Below, in pieces: positions 1-4,644 of a DNA stretch of 6,838 nucleotides. The position numbers were made by a program, and so were the translations under genes. Source of the stretch: Thiomonas sp. (GTDB lineage Bacteria; Pseudomonadota; Gammaproteobacteria; Burkholderiales; Burkholderiaceae_C); the NCBI GenBank assembly GCA_027451915.1, contig DAIDHU010000556.1, forward strand, positions 1 to 6,838. The letters are read 5' to 3'. Position 1 is the stretch's first letter; each line of letters opens with the position of its first letter. The notes under the pieces were generated by a model. That model ran no database searches. It saw nothing but the letters and a program-made list of their open reading frames with translations, and was not told the origin of the DNA.

Positions 1-231
1 TCGTACACCCACCTGTCGAACGACACGGTGGCCAACGCCGGTGCCAAGCAGTACGCGGTGGGCTACACCTACTCGCTGTCCAAGCAGACCAACCTGTACG
101 CGTCCTACGCGCACATCAGCAACGACACCGCCGCCAAGTACGCGGTGGGCGACGCCACCGATGGCGGCTTCGCGCCGACCCCCGGTGGTTCGTCGTCGGG
201 CCTGGGCTTCGGCATCCGCCACCAGTTCTGA
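1..231 (+). CDS. Gram-negative trimeric porin, C-terminal fragment
   Basis: The reading frame is open from the first base and stops with TGA at 229-231, leaving 76 C-terminal residues of a protein whose start lies outside the window. They alternate polar and aromatic/hydrophobic residues as outer-membrane beta-strands do. The segment YTYSLSKQTNLYASYAHIS and the ending GLGFGIRHQF match the last strands of Burkholderia/Bordetella-type general porins. The terminal Phe is the usual BAM-complex recognition residue. The protein would form a 16-stranded trimeric channel for small hydrophilic solutes in the outer membrane. A repeat is visible: SNDT...KQYAVG near residues 7-21 and SNDT...KYAVG near residues 41-50, with a 14-base identical core at 50-63 and 137-150. 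An intrinsic terminator follows 55 bp downstream. Family assignment is confident; substrate and exact name cannot be given. Confidence 0.9.
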   Translation, partial: SYTHLSNDTVANAGAKQYAVGYTYSLSKQTNLYASYAHISNDTAAKYAVGDATDGGFAPTPGGSSSGLGFGIRHQF

Positions 232-255
232 TCGACCCAAGTCGAACGAGTTGGA

Positions 256-280
256 ACCGTGCCGCCTCCGGGCGGCCGGT
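256..280 (+). repeat. GC-rich stem-loop in porin 3' UTR, upstream of terminator
   Basis: GCCGCC (261-266) pairs with GGCGGC (271-276) around a TCCG loop. The stem extends through ACCG (256-259) and CGGT (277-280), with T260 bulged. It lies directly 5' of the terminator hairpin, so the porin mRNA would end in two tandem stem-loops. It has no T tract of its own. It may protect the transcript 3' end or simply strengthen the termination region; function is inferred. Confidence 0.5.
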
Positions 281-285
281 CTTGG

Positions 286-311
286 AAAACCGCCTTCGGG
301 CGGTTTTTTTT
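286..311 (+). terminator. Rho-independent terminator of the porin gene
   Basis: A perfect 9-bp stem, AAAACCGCC (286-294) with GGCGGTTTT (299-307), closes a TTCG tetraloop (C-UUCG-G, an exceptionally stable loop). The run of eight T at 304-311 completes the signal. It sits 55 bp after the porin stop and well before coq7, so it should insulate coq7 from porin transcription. Confidence 0.93.
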
Positions 312-418
312 CGCCCCTCGCCCGCGCGCCGGGGGCGGCCAGGAATCGCCGGGCCCGGCGCCCGAAGGCCGGGATGCGCGACAATGCTCCGGTCCGACTG
401 CCCAGTGTGATCTTCGCC

Positions 419-1096
419 ATGACCACTTCGTTCCGGGGCCGCGACTTCCGCGCCCGCCCTCGTGCCTCGCTGCAGGACCGCCTGCTGGCCCTGGCCGACA
501 ATGCCCTGAAGACCCTGGCCGGAGGCCTGCATGCCTCGCGACCGACGCCCGAGGCCCCCGCGGGGGCGGCAGCGCGTCCGCTGGAGCCGGCCGAACGCGA
601 ACTCTCGGGGCGCCTGATGCGGGTCAACCACGTGGGCGAGATCTGCGCCCAGGCGCTGTACCAGGGCCAGGCCCTGGTGGCGCGCGACCCCGCGCTGCGC
701 ACCCATTTCGCCCAGGCGGCGCGCGAGGAATGCGACCATCTGGCCTGGTGCCGCGAGCGCCTGGGACAACTCGACTCCCGCCCCAGCCTGCTGGACCCGC
801 TGTGGTACGCGGGCGCGCTGGGCCTGGGCGTGGCGGCCGGCAGCTTCGGCGAAGGGCTCAGCCTGGGGTTCGTGGTGGAGACCGAGAACCAGGTCGAACA
901 GCATCTGGCCTCGCACCTGCAGCGCCTGCCGCAGGCGGACCTGGCCTCGCGCGCCGTGGTGCAACAGATGCGCGACGACGAGGTGGCCCATGCGAACGCC
1001 GCGGAAAAACTCGGCGGCTTGCCGCTGCCCGCTCCGGTGCGCTGGGGCATGCGCGCGGCGGCCAGGGTCATGACCACCACCGCCCACTGGATCTGA
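419..1096 (+). CDS. coq7: Coq7-type 2-polyprenyl-3-methyl-6-methoxy-1,4-benzoquinol hydroxylase
   Basis: Encodes a 225-residue di-iron monooxygenase of ubiquinone biosynthesis. It hydroxylates demethoxyubiquinol, the penultimate step, at the inner membrane. The ferritin-like di-iron ligands are visible in order: Glu74 in RVNHVGEIC, the pair Glu104/His107 in EECDHLAWC, a Glu at 154 or 156 in FVVETENQ, and Glu188/His191 in DDEVAHA. These match the Coq7 family, including its RVNH.GE.CAQALYQGQ block (residues 68-84). The ATG at 419 was chosen because homology-like sequence begins soon after it. An in-frame ATG at 374 would add 15 residues and is less likely. No convincing Shine-Dalgarno precedes 419. 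A possible -10 (GACAAT, 380-385) lies upstream but has no clear -35. The gene is separate from the porin (terminator between) and converges on the osmC-like gene 28 bp downstream. Confidence 0.95.
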   Translation: MTTSFRGRDFRARPRASLQDRLLALADNALKTLAGGLHASRPTPEAPAGAAARPLEPAERELSGRLMRVNHVGEICAQALYQGQALVARDPALRTHFAQAAREECDHLAWCRERLGQLDSRPSLLDPLWYAGALGLGVAAGSFGEGLSLGFVVETENQVEQHLASHLQRLPQADLASRAVVQQMRDDEVAHANAAEKLGGLPLPAPVRWGMRAAARVMTTTAHWI

Positions 1097-1097
1097 G

Positions 1098-1116
1098 GCC
1101 CGCGCGCCCGGCGGGC
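1098..1116. terminator. Possible weak bidirectional hairpin between coq7 and osmC-like gene
   Basis: GCCCGC (1098-1103) and GCGGGC (1111-1116) form a 6-bp stem around a 7-base loop. It fills most of the 28-bp gap between two convergent stop codons (1094-1096 and 1125-1127). It lacks a T tract on either strand, so it is a poor intrinsic terminator. It may only limit read-through or work with Rho. Confidence 0.3.
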
Positions 1117-1124
1117 ACGGGGGC

Positions 1125-1571
1125 TCAGCCCTCGACGATCTCGAAACTGGTGGTGATGGCCGCCGTCTTCGCCAGCATGGCGCTGGCGGAACAGTATTTC
1201 TCGTGGGAGAGCGTGATCGCCCGCTCGACCTTGGCCGCATCGAGTCCGCGCCCGCTGACCACGAAGTGCATGTGGATGGAGGTGAACACCTTCGGGTCGC
1301 TGCCCGCGCGTTCGGCCTGCAGGCGCACGCTGCAGTCGCGCACGTCCTGGCGACCCTTGCGAAGGATGTAGACCACGTCGTAGGCGGCGCAGCCGCCGGT
1401 GCCGGCGAGCACCGTTTCCATCGGCCTGGGCGCCAGGTCATGGCCCCCCGGCTCGCCTTCGCGCGCGGCCGGCGCTCCGTCCATGGTGATCATGTGCCCG
1501 CTGCCCGTGGTGGCGACGAAGGCCATGCCTTCCCCATCCAGCGGCTTGGTCCAGCGCGCCGTGCATTCCAT
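1125..1571 (-). CDS. OsmC family protein, YhfA-like
   Basis: Encodes 148 residues, the usual length for OsmC/Ohr-fold proteins. The two family cysteines are present: Cys61 in GTGGCAAYDVV and Cys127 in SHEKYCSASAML. In OsmC and Ohr proteins these form the thiol pair that reduces organic hydroperoxides. The segment YILRKGRQDVRDC (68-80), the block SPME-like RPMETVLAG (49-57) and FTSIHMHFVVSGR (96-108) resemble the YhfA branch, whose physiological substrate is not firmly established. A purine-rich GGGAGAG (complement of 1579-1585) lies 7 bases from the ATG and supports the start. The ORF is complete and intact, cytoplasmic, with no signal peptide. It converges on coq7 and is divergent from the small RNA/ilvA side. 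No regulator gene is adjacent, so peroxide induction cannot be inferred from context. Confidence 0.9.
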   Translation of the reverse strand: MECTARWTKPLDGEGMAFVATTGSGHMITMDGAPAAREGEPGGHDLAPRPMETVLAGTGGCAAYDVVYILRKGRQDVRDCSVRLQAERAGSDPKVFTSIHMHFVVSGRGLDAAKVERAITLSHEKYCSASAMLAKTAAITTSFEIVEG

Positions 1572-1612
1572 TGCCAGGCTCTCCCATGCGGCCGATCGCG
1601 GCCCATGGCTCT

Positions 1613-1618
1613 ATTGTG
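1613..1618 (-). promoter_or_regulatory. Possible -10 element for the osmC-like gene
   Basis: On the minus strand the sequence CACAAT (complement of 1613-1618) matches four of six TATAAT positions and lies about 41 bases upstream of the ATG. No good -35 is seen at 16-18 bases spacing, so this is only a suggestion. Confidence 0.3.
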
Positions 1619-1637
1619 CGTCATGCGCCGGGACACA

Positions 1638-1653
1638 GTTGCCCGCCCGCAAC
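1638..1653. repeat. Inverted repeat GTTGC-N6-GCAAC upstream of osmC-like gene
   Basis: GTTGC (1638-1642) and GCAAC (1649-1653) are separated by CCGCCC. The dyad lies just upstream of the possible osmC -10 on the minus strand, where a transcription factor could bind. No regulator family is recognised from it, and short dyads are common in DNA this rich in GC. Confidence 0.35.
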
Positions 1654-1715
1654 ACTGCCGCGCTGCGCCGCCGCCGGCGGGGCGCCCTCCCACGCAACCA
1701 AGCCAGCGCATCAGC

Positions 1716-1727
1716 GCATTCGAATGC
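1716..1727. repeat. 12-bp perfect palindrome GCATTCGAATGC
   Basis: A perfect 12-bp palindrome with an AT-containing centre in otherwise GC-rich DNA, about 30 bp upstream of the -35 of the small-RNA promoter. Placement and symmetry suit an operator or activator site bound by a dimeric regulator. The regulator is unknown and the function is inferred. Confidence 0.4.
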
Positions 1728-1757
1728 ACGCAAATTGACCTGGGCCGGGAAGGGTCT

Positions 1758-1786
1758 TTGCCAAGCACTCGGGTTTGTCCTAAGAT
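1758..1786 (+). promoter_or_regulatory. Sigma-70 promoter of the predicted small RNA
   Basis: TTGCCA (1758-1763) matches five of six -35 positions. TAAGAT (1781-1786) matches four of six -10 positions, including the key T, A and final T. The spacer is exactly 17 bp. Initiation is expected near A1793. It is the best-formed promoter visible in the window and lies the right distance from a terminator to make a ~90-nt transcript. Confidence 0.65.
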
Positions 1787-1792
1787 AGAGCC

Positions 1793-1882
1793 ATGTCGAC
1801 GATGTCTGGTCGACGCCTCTTGTCTCCTCCACCCTCCTCCATAGGTGGATTCAAACCCAGGCCCCAAGCCTGGGTTTTTTTT
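1793..1882 (+). ncRNA. Predicted ~90-nt small RNA with two CUCCUCC anti-Shine-Dalgarno motifs
   Basis: A transcript from about A1793 (after a promoter with 17-bp spacing) to the T run ending at 1882 would fold into three stem-loops. Hairpin 1 pairs GTCGAC (1795-1800) with GTCGAC (1809-1814). Hairpin 2 pairs TCCACC (1828-1833) with GGTGGA (1844-1849) and displays CTCCTCC (1834-1840) in its loop. Hairpin 3 is the 10-bp terminator. A second identical CTCCTCC lies at 1824-1830, mostly in the linker before hairpin 2. CUCCUCC is complementary to GGAGGAG-type ribosome-binding sites, so the RNA probably acts in trans by base pairing with mRNA leaders, perhaps with Hfq. This design resembles alphaproteobacterial CcsR/alpha-r15 RNAs with CCUCCUCCC loops, and I recall an anti-SD 'Betaproteobacteria toxic small RNA' family. 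Membership is not tested. The alternative is an ilvA leader with an attenuator. Confidence 0.62.
1853..1882 (+). terminator. Strong Rho-independent terminator ending the small RNA
   Basis: AAACCCAGGC (1853-1862) pairs perfectly with GCCTGGGTTT (1868-1877) around a CCCAA loop, and eight T follow at 1875-1882. There is no upstream protein gene on this strand (the osmC-like gene runs the other way). The terminator must therefore end a non-coding transcript or act as an attenuator within the ilvA leader. Confidence 0.93.
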
Positions 1883-1918
1883 GTGCCCTGCGTGTCGGGG
1901 CTGGCGGCTGCCCTTGGA

Positions 1919-1924
1919 TAAACT
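1919..1924 (+). promoter_or_regulatory. Possible -10 element for ilvA
   Basis: TAAACT (1919-1924), within GGATAAACT, lies 28 bases upstream of the GTG start and after the small-RNA terminator. No good -35 is found 16-18 bases upstream. If used, transcription would begin near 1931 and leave a leader of about 20 bases without a Shine-Dalgarno. Confidence 0.35.
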
Positions 1925-1952
1925 GGGGTCTTTGCCCGCCCTGGCCCCGCCC

Positions 1953-3494
1953 GTGACCCGCAAGCCCATCGACTACCTCCAGCGCATCCTGACCGCGAAC
2001 GTGTACGACGTCGCGCACGAGACGCCGCTGGACCTGGCGCACAACCTCAGCCGCAGGCTGCACAACACCGTGCTGCTCAAGCGCGAGGACCAGCAGCCCG
2101 TGTTCAGCTTCAAGCTGCGCGGCGCCTACAACAAGATGTCGCGCCTGAGCGAGGACGAGCGCAAGCGCGGGGTGATCTGCGCATCCGCGGGCAACCATGC
2201 CCAGGGCGTCGCGCTGTCGGCGCGCAAGCTGGGATGCCGCGCCGTCATCGTGATGCCCTCGACCACCCCGAAGGTCAAGGTCGACGCGGTGCGCTCTTTC
2301 GGCGCGGGCGCCGTCGAGATCGTGCTCGAGGGCGAGAGCTACAGCGACGCCGCGGCGCACGCGGCCAAGCTGCAGGGCGAGCGCGGTCTGAGTTTCGTGC
2401 ACCCCTTCGACGACCCCGATGTAATCGCGGGCCAGGGCACCATCGGCATGGAAGTGCTGCGCCAGCATCCCGGCCCCCTGCATGCCGTGTTCTGCGCCAT
2501 CGGGGGCGGTGGCCTGATCTCCGGCGTGGCCTCCTACGTGAAGGCGGTGCGCCCCGAGGTGCGGGTGATCGGCGTGCAGACCACCGACTCGGATGCCATG
2601 CTGCGCAGCGTGCGCGCGGGGCGCCGCATCGAGCTGGCCGAAGTCGGCCTGTTCGCCGACGGCACCGCGGTCAAGCGCGTGGGGGAGGAAACCTTTCGCA
2701 TCGCCCGGGAACTGGTGGACGACTACGTGGTGGTCGACACCGATGCCGTGTGCGCGGCGATCAAGGACGTGTTCGAGGACACCCGCAGCGTGCTCGAACC
2801 CTCGGGAGCGATGGCGGTGGCCGCGCTCAAGCAGTATGCCGCGCAGCACAAGCTGAAATCGCAGACCCTGGTGGCCATCACCTGCGGTGCCAACATGAAC
2901 TTCGACCGCCTGCGATTCGTCGCCGATCGGGCCGAGGTCGGAGAGGCCCGCGAAGCCTTGTTCGCCGTCAGCATTCCCGAAAAGCCGGGAAGTTTCCGCA
3001 AGCTGTGCGCGCTCATCGGACAGCGCGCCGTCACCGAATTCAACTATCGCCTCGGCGATGCCGAGCGCGCGCAGGTGTTCGTGGGCATCGCCATCAGCAG
3101 CCGCGACGACGCGCGGCGCATCGCGGCCCACCTGGATCGTGCCGGATTCGCCACCCTGGACCTCAGCGAGGACGAACTCGCCAAGCAGCACGTGCGCCAC
3201 CTGGCGGGCGGGCGCGCGCCGCACGCCGACGAATCGGCGACCCTGCACGAGCGCATCCTGCGCTTCGAGTTTCCCGAGCGCCCGGGCGCCCTCATGCGCT
3301 TTCTCGACCGGCTCAAGCCGGACTGGAACATCAGCCTGTTCCATTACCGCAACCAGGGCGGCGACAGCGGCCGCGTGCTGGTGGGCATCCAGGTGCCGCC
3401 AGCCGACCGCAAGCGCTTCGCCGAATTCCTCGACTCGCTGGGCTATTCCCATGTCGAGGAAACCGGCAACCCCGCGGTGCGCCTGTTCCTGTAG
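1953..3494 (+). CDS. ilvA: Threonine ammonia-lyase (threonine dehydratase), biosynthetic
   Basis: Encodes 513 residues, almost exactly the length of E. coli IlvA. It deaminates threonine to 2-oxobutanoate with pyridoxal phosphate, committing carbon to isoleucine. The PLP lysine is Lys54 in SFKLRGAYN. The substrate/cofactor loop SAGNHAQG is at 78-85, and the phosphate-binding glycine stretch GGGGL begins at 184. Downstream, EPSGA and TCGANMNFDRLRF are further family marks. Two ACT-like regulatory domains follow, starting near 334 (FAVSIPEKPGSFRKL) and 433 (ILRFEFPERPGALMRF). They are the site of isoleucine feedback inhibition and distinguish it from the short catabolic enzyme. I chose GTG at 1953 because it reproduces the family's length. 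An upstream GTG at 1845 would place the start inside the small RNA and read through its terminator. No Shine-Dalgarno is visible. The gene stands alone and converges on gspC with a 22-bp gap. Confidence 0.95.
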   Translation: MTRKPIDYLQRILTANVYDVAHETPLDLAHNLSRRLHNTVLLKREDQQPVFSFKLRGAYNKMSRLSEDERKRGVICASAGNHAQGVALSARKLGCRAVIVMPSTTPKVKVDAVRSFGAGAVEIVLEGESYSDAAAHAAKLQGERGLSFVHPFDDPDVIAGQGTIGMEVLRQHPGPLHAVFCAIGGGGLISGVASYVKAVRPEVRVIGVQTTDSDAMLRSVRAGRRIELAEVGLFADGTAVKRVGEETFRIARELVDDYVVVDTDAVCAAIKDVFEDTRSVLEPSGAMAVAALKQYAAQHKLKSQTLVAITCGANMNFDRLRFVADRAEVGEAREALFAVSIPEKPGSFRKLCALIGQRAVTEFNYRLGDAERAQVFVGIAISSRDDARRIAAHLDRAGFATLDLSEDELAKQHVRHLAGGRAPHADESATLHERILRFEFPERPGALMRFLDRLKPDWNISLFHYRNQGGDSGRVLVGIQVPPADRKRFAEFLDSLGYSHVEETGNPAVRLFL

Positions 3495-3516
3495 CTCCCC
3501 GCTGCCCGGCAGTGCC

Positions 3517-4116
3517 TCAGGGCTGCGCCGGCGGGGCCTGCAACACAGGGCGCTGCGGCATGCCCGGGAAGGCATTGGCGCCGGGCTGGCCCGGCGCCGC
3601 GGGACCGGGCACCGGAAGGCTGGGAGTCACGCCTTGCGGCGGCTCGCTGCGAAGCACGCTGCGCAGGCCATGGCGCTCGATCTGCACCGTCCCGAAGGCG
3701 GTCGACACCAGGCGCACTCCCGGCGCGATCTCGGAACCCACGGGGTAGGCCGCGACGGGCCTGCCGTCCACGCCCAGCAGGGCCGCCCCCGCACGCTCTC
3801 CGCCCCCGATCACGCCAAACAGGCGAAAACGCGGCGATGCGCGAGGCGCTTCGGGCGCCGCGCCGTACAGGCGCGAGGCCTGCAGCGCCAGCTGGCCCAG
3901 GCTGTCGCCACCCCCGGCCAGCGCATGCTCCGGCCATTGCAGGGGTTGCGCCAGCAGGCGCAGCAGGGCATGGGTCCCCGCCTCGGCGCAGGCGAAGGCC
4001 AGCAGCAGGGACAAAAGCCGGGCCAGGCGCCTGGACCGGAGCTCGAAGCCCCCCGTGTCGAGGCCACCGCGCGCGCCGTCAATGATCGGCCTGTGGTGAT
4101 GGGAAAAGAGTCGCAT
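3517..4116 (-). CDS. gspC: Type II secretion system protein GspC
   Basis: Encodes 199 residues. A short basic cytoplasmic N-terminus is followed by one membrane segment (about 31-55, LLSLLLAFACAEAG), then a periplasmic homology region (about 96-157) with FRLFGVIGGG, ALLGVDGRPVAAYPVG and VSTAFGTVQIERHGL. That is the GspC pattern: it links the inner-membrane platform to the GspD secretin and helps gate substrate entry. After residue 158 the protein is Pro/Gly/Ala-rich (many PxP repeats) and ends without the PDZ or coiled-coil domain of longer GspC proteins. The gene is divergent from gspG (84-bp gap) and convergent with ilvA. I recall this inverted gspC beside gspG from Burkholderia-type gsp clusters. 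On its strand the ATG is preceded by CGAGGCCC, a weak and closely placed ribosome site. The family call rests on the homology region and neighbourhood. Confidence 0.85.
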   Translation of the reverse strand: MRLFSHHHRPIIDGARGGLDTGGFELRSRRLARLLSLLLAFACAEAGTHALLRLLAQPLQWPEHALAGGGDSLGQLALQASRLYGAAPEAPRASPRFRLFGVIGGGERAGAALLGVDGRPVAAYPVGSEIAPGVRLVSTAFGTVQIERHGLRSVLRSEPPQGVTPSLPVPGPAAPGQPGANAFPGMPQRPVLQAPPAQP

Positions 4117-4125
4117 GGGCCTCGT

Positions 4126-4131
4126 ATTATG
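4126..4131 (-). promoter_or_regulatory. Possible -10 element for gspC
   Basis: On the minus strand CATAAT (complement of 4126-4131) matches five of six TATAAT positions. It ends only 9 bases before the gspC ATG, which would give a nearly leaderless mRNA. No TTG-type -35 is present at 17 bp, so support is partial. The same bases read TATTAT on the plus strand (4125-4130), toward gspG. Confidence 0.35.
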
Positions 4132-4200
4132 GGCTCGGCCATGCGCGACCCCTCAGCCCGGGCCGCGCGGCGCGAAGTTCCCATCCCCACGAGCCAGAGC

Positions 4201-4644
4201 ATGCAAGTCCCGCACTTCCCCTCGAACAAGCCCCGCCGCGCACGCGGCTTCACGCTCATCGAACTGATGGTCGTGCTGGTCATCATGGGCGTGCTGGCCG
4301 CGCTGATCGTGCCCAACATCATCGGCCGCACCGACGAAGCCCGGGTCACCGCGGCAAAAACGGATATCGGCACCATCATGCAGGCGTTAAAGCTCTACAA
4401 GCTCGACAATGGCTTCTACCCCTCGCAGGAACAGGGGCTGCAGGCGCTGGTGGTCAAGCCCTCGACCGCGCCGGTCCCGGGCAACTGGAAGCCCTACCTG
4501 GAGAAGTTGCCCAACGATCCCTGGGGGCGTCCCTACCAGTACCTCAATCCCGGCGTGAAGGGCCCGGTGGACGTATTCAGCTACGGGGCCGACGGCAAAC
4601 CGGGCGGCGAGGGTTCGAATGCCGACATCGGCAGCTGGCAGTAG
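4201..4644 (+). CDS. gspG: Type II secretion system major pseudopilin GspG
   Basis: Encodes 147 residues, typical for GspG, which polymerises into the periplasmic pseudopilus that pushes folded exoproteins through the secretin. The class III leader is M1-G16, rich in Lys/Arg. Prepilin peptidase would cut after Gly16, leaving Phe17 to be N-methylated, with the conserved Glu at +5 (FTLIE). The hydrophobic helix (about 17-38, LMVVLVIMGVLAALIVPNI) is the membrane anchor and filament core. The globular domain shows the GspG marks GFYPSQEQGLQAL, LPNDPWGRPYQYLNPG and the C-terminal loop GADGKPGGEGSNADIGSW, where the family binds calcium. ATG 4201 gives a normal leader length. In-frame ATGs at 4141 and 4129 would make it 36-40 residues and are less likely. 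It is the first gene of a polycistronic run, and its 3' end overlaps gspH by 26 bases. Confidence 0.96.
   Translation: MQVPHFPSNKPRRARGFTLIELMVVLVIMGVLAALIVPNIIGRTDEARVTAAKTDIGTIMQALKLYKLDNGFYPSQEQGLQALVVKPSTAPVPGNWKPYLEKLPNDPWGRPYQYLNPGVKGPVDVFSYGADGKPGGEGSNADIGSWQ

Larger units (their letters stand above)
1572..1952. other. 381-bp intergenic region between osmC-like gene and ilvA
   Basis: No protein gene is supported here. From left to right it holds: the osmC-side leader with a ribosome-binding site and a possible -10; a GTTGC/GCAAC inverted repeat at 1638-1653; a GC-rich dyad (GCGCC 1665-1669 with GGCGC 1681-1685, enclosing CCGCC-GGCGG); a 12-bp perfect palindrome at 1716-1727; the small-RNA promoter and gene (1758-1882); and a 70-bp ilvA upstream segment with a weak -10. 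The region is notably less GC-rich around 1715-1800 and 1850-1882 than the flanking genes, as expected for promoter and terminator sequence. Confidence 0.7.

Noticed and set aside
116..1441. A 441-codon minus-strand frame across coq7 and into the osmC-like gene
   Set aside because: It overlaps two well-supported genes in other frames, and its sequence shows no family pattern.
1735..1740. TTGACC as a -35 element
   Set aside because: No -10-like hexamer is found 16-18 bases downstream; the TTGCCA/TAAGAT pair is much better.
1399..1844. Plus-strand frames over the osmC-like gene and the intergenic region
   Set aside because: Compositionally shadow-like, antisense to an intact OsmC, and they cross the small-RNA promoter.
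1793..1921. 42-codon ORF across the small RNA as an Ile/Val leader peptide
   Set aside because: No ribosome-binding site, no run of regulatory Ile/Val/Leu/Thr codons, and the frame continues through the terminator stem.
3495..3516. CTGC/GCAG mini-dyad between ilvA and gspC stops as a terminator
   Set aside because: Stem of only four pairs, with no T tract on either strand.
1851..3575. A 574-codon open frame antisense to ilvA
   Set aside because: Its translation is low-complexity (His/Ala/Arg/Gly-rich) with no recognisable motif and is a by-product of high GC codon bias opposite a clearly conserved IlvA.
2234..3748. A 504-codon plus-strand frame overlapping ilvA and gspC
   Set aside because: Arg/Gly/Ala-rich shadow of ilvA in another frame, with no domain and no plausible start.
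3058..4200. Upstream extension of the gspG frame back into ilvA
   Set aside because: The frame is open only because of GC bias. The prepilin leader is correctly placed from ATG 4201, and a longer N-terminus would block processing.
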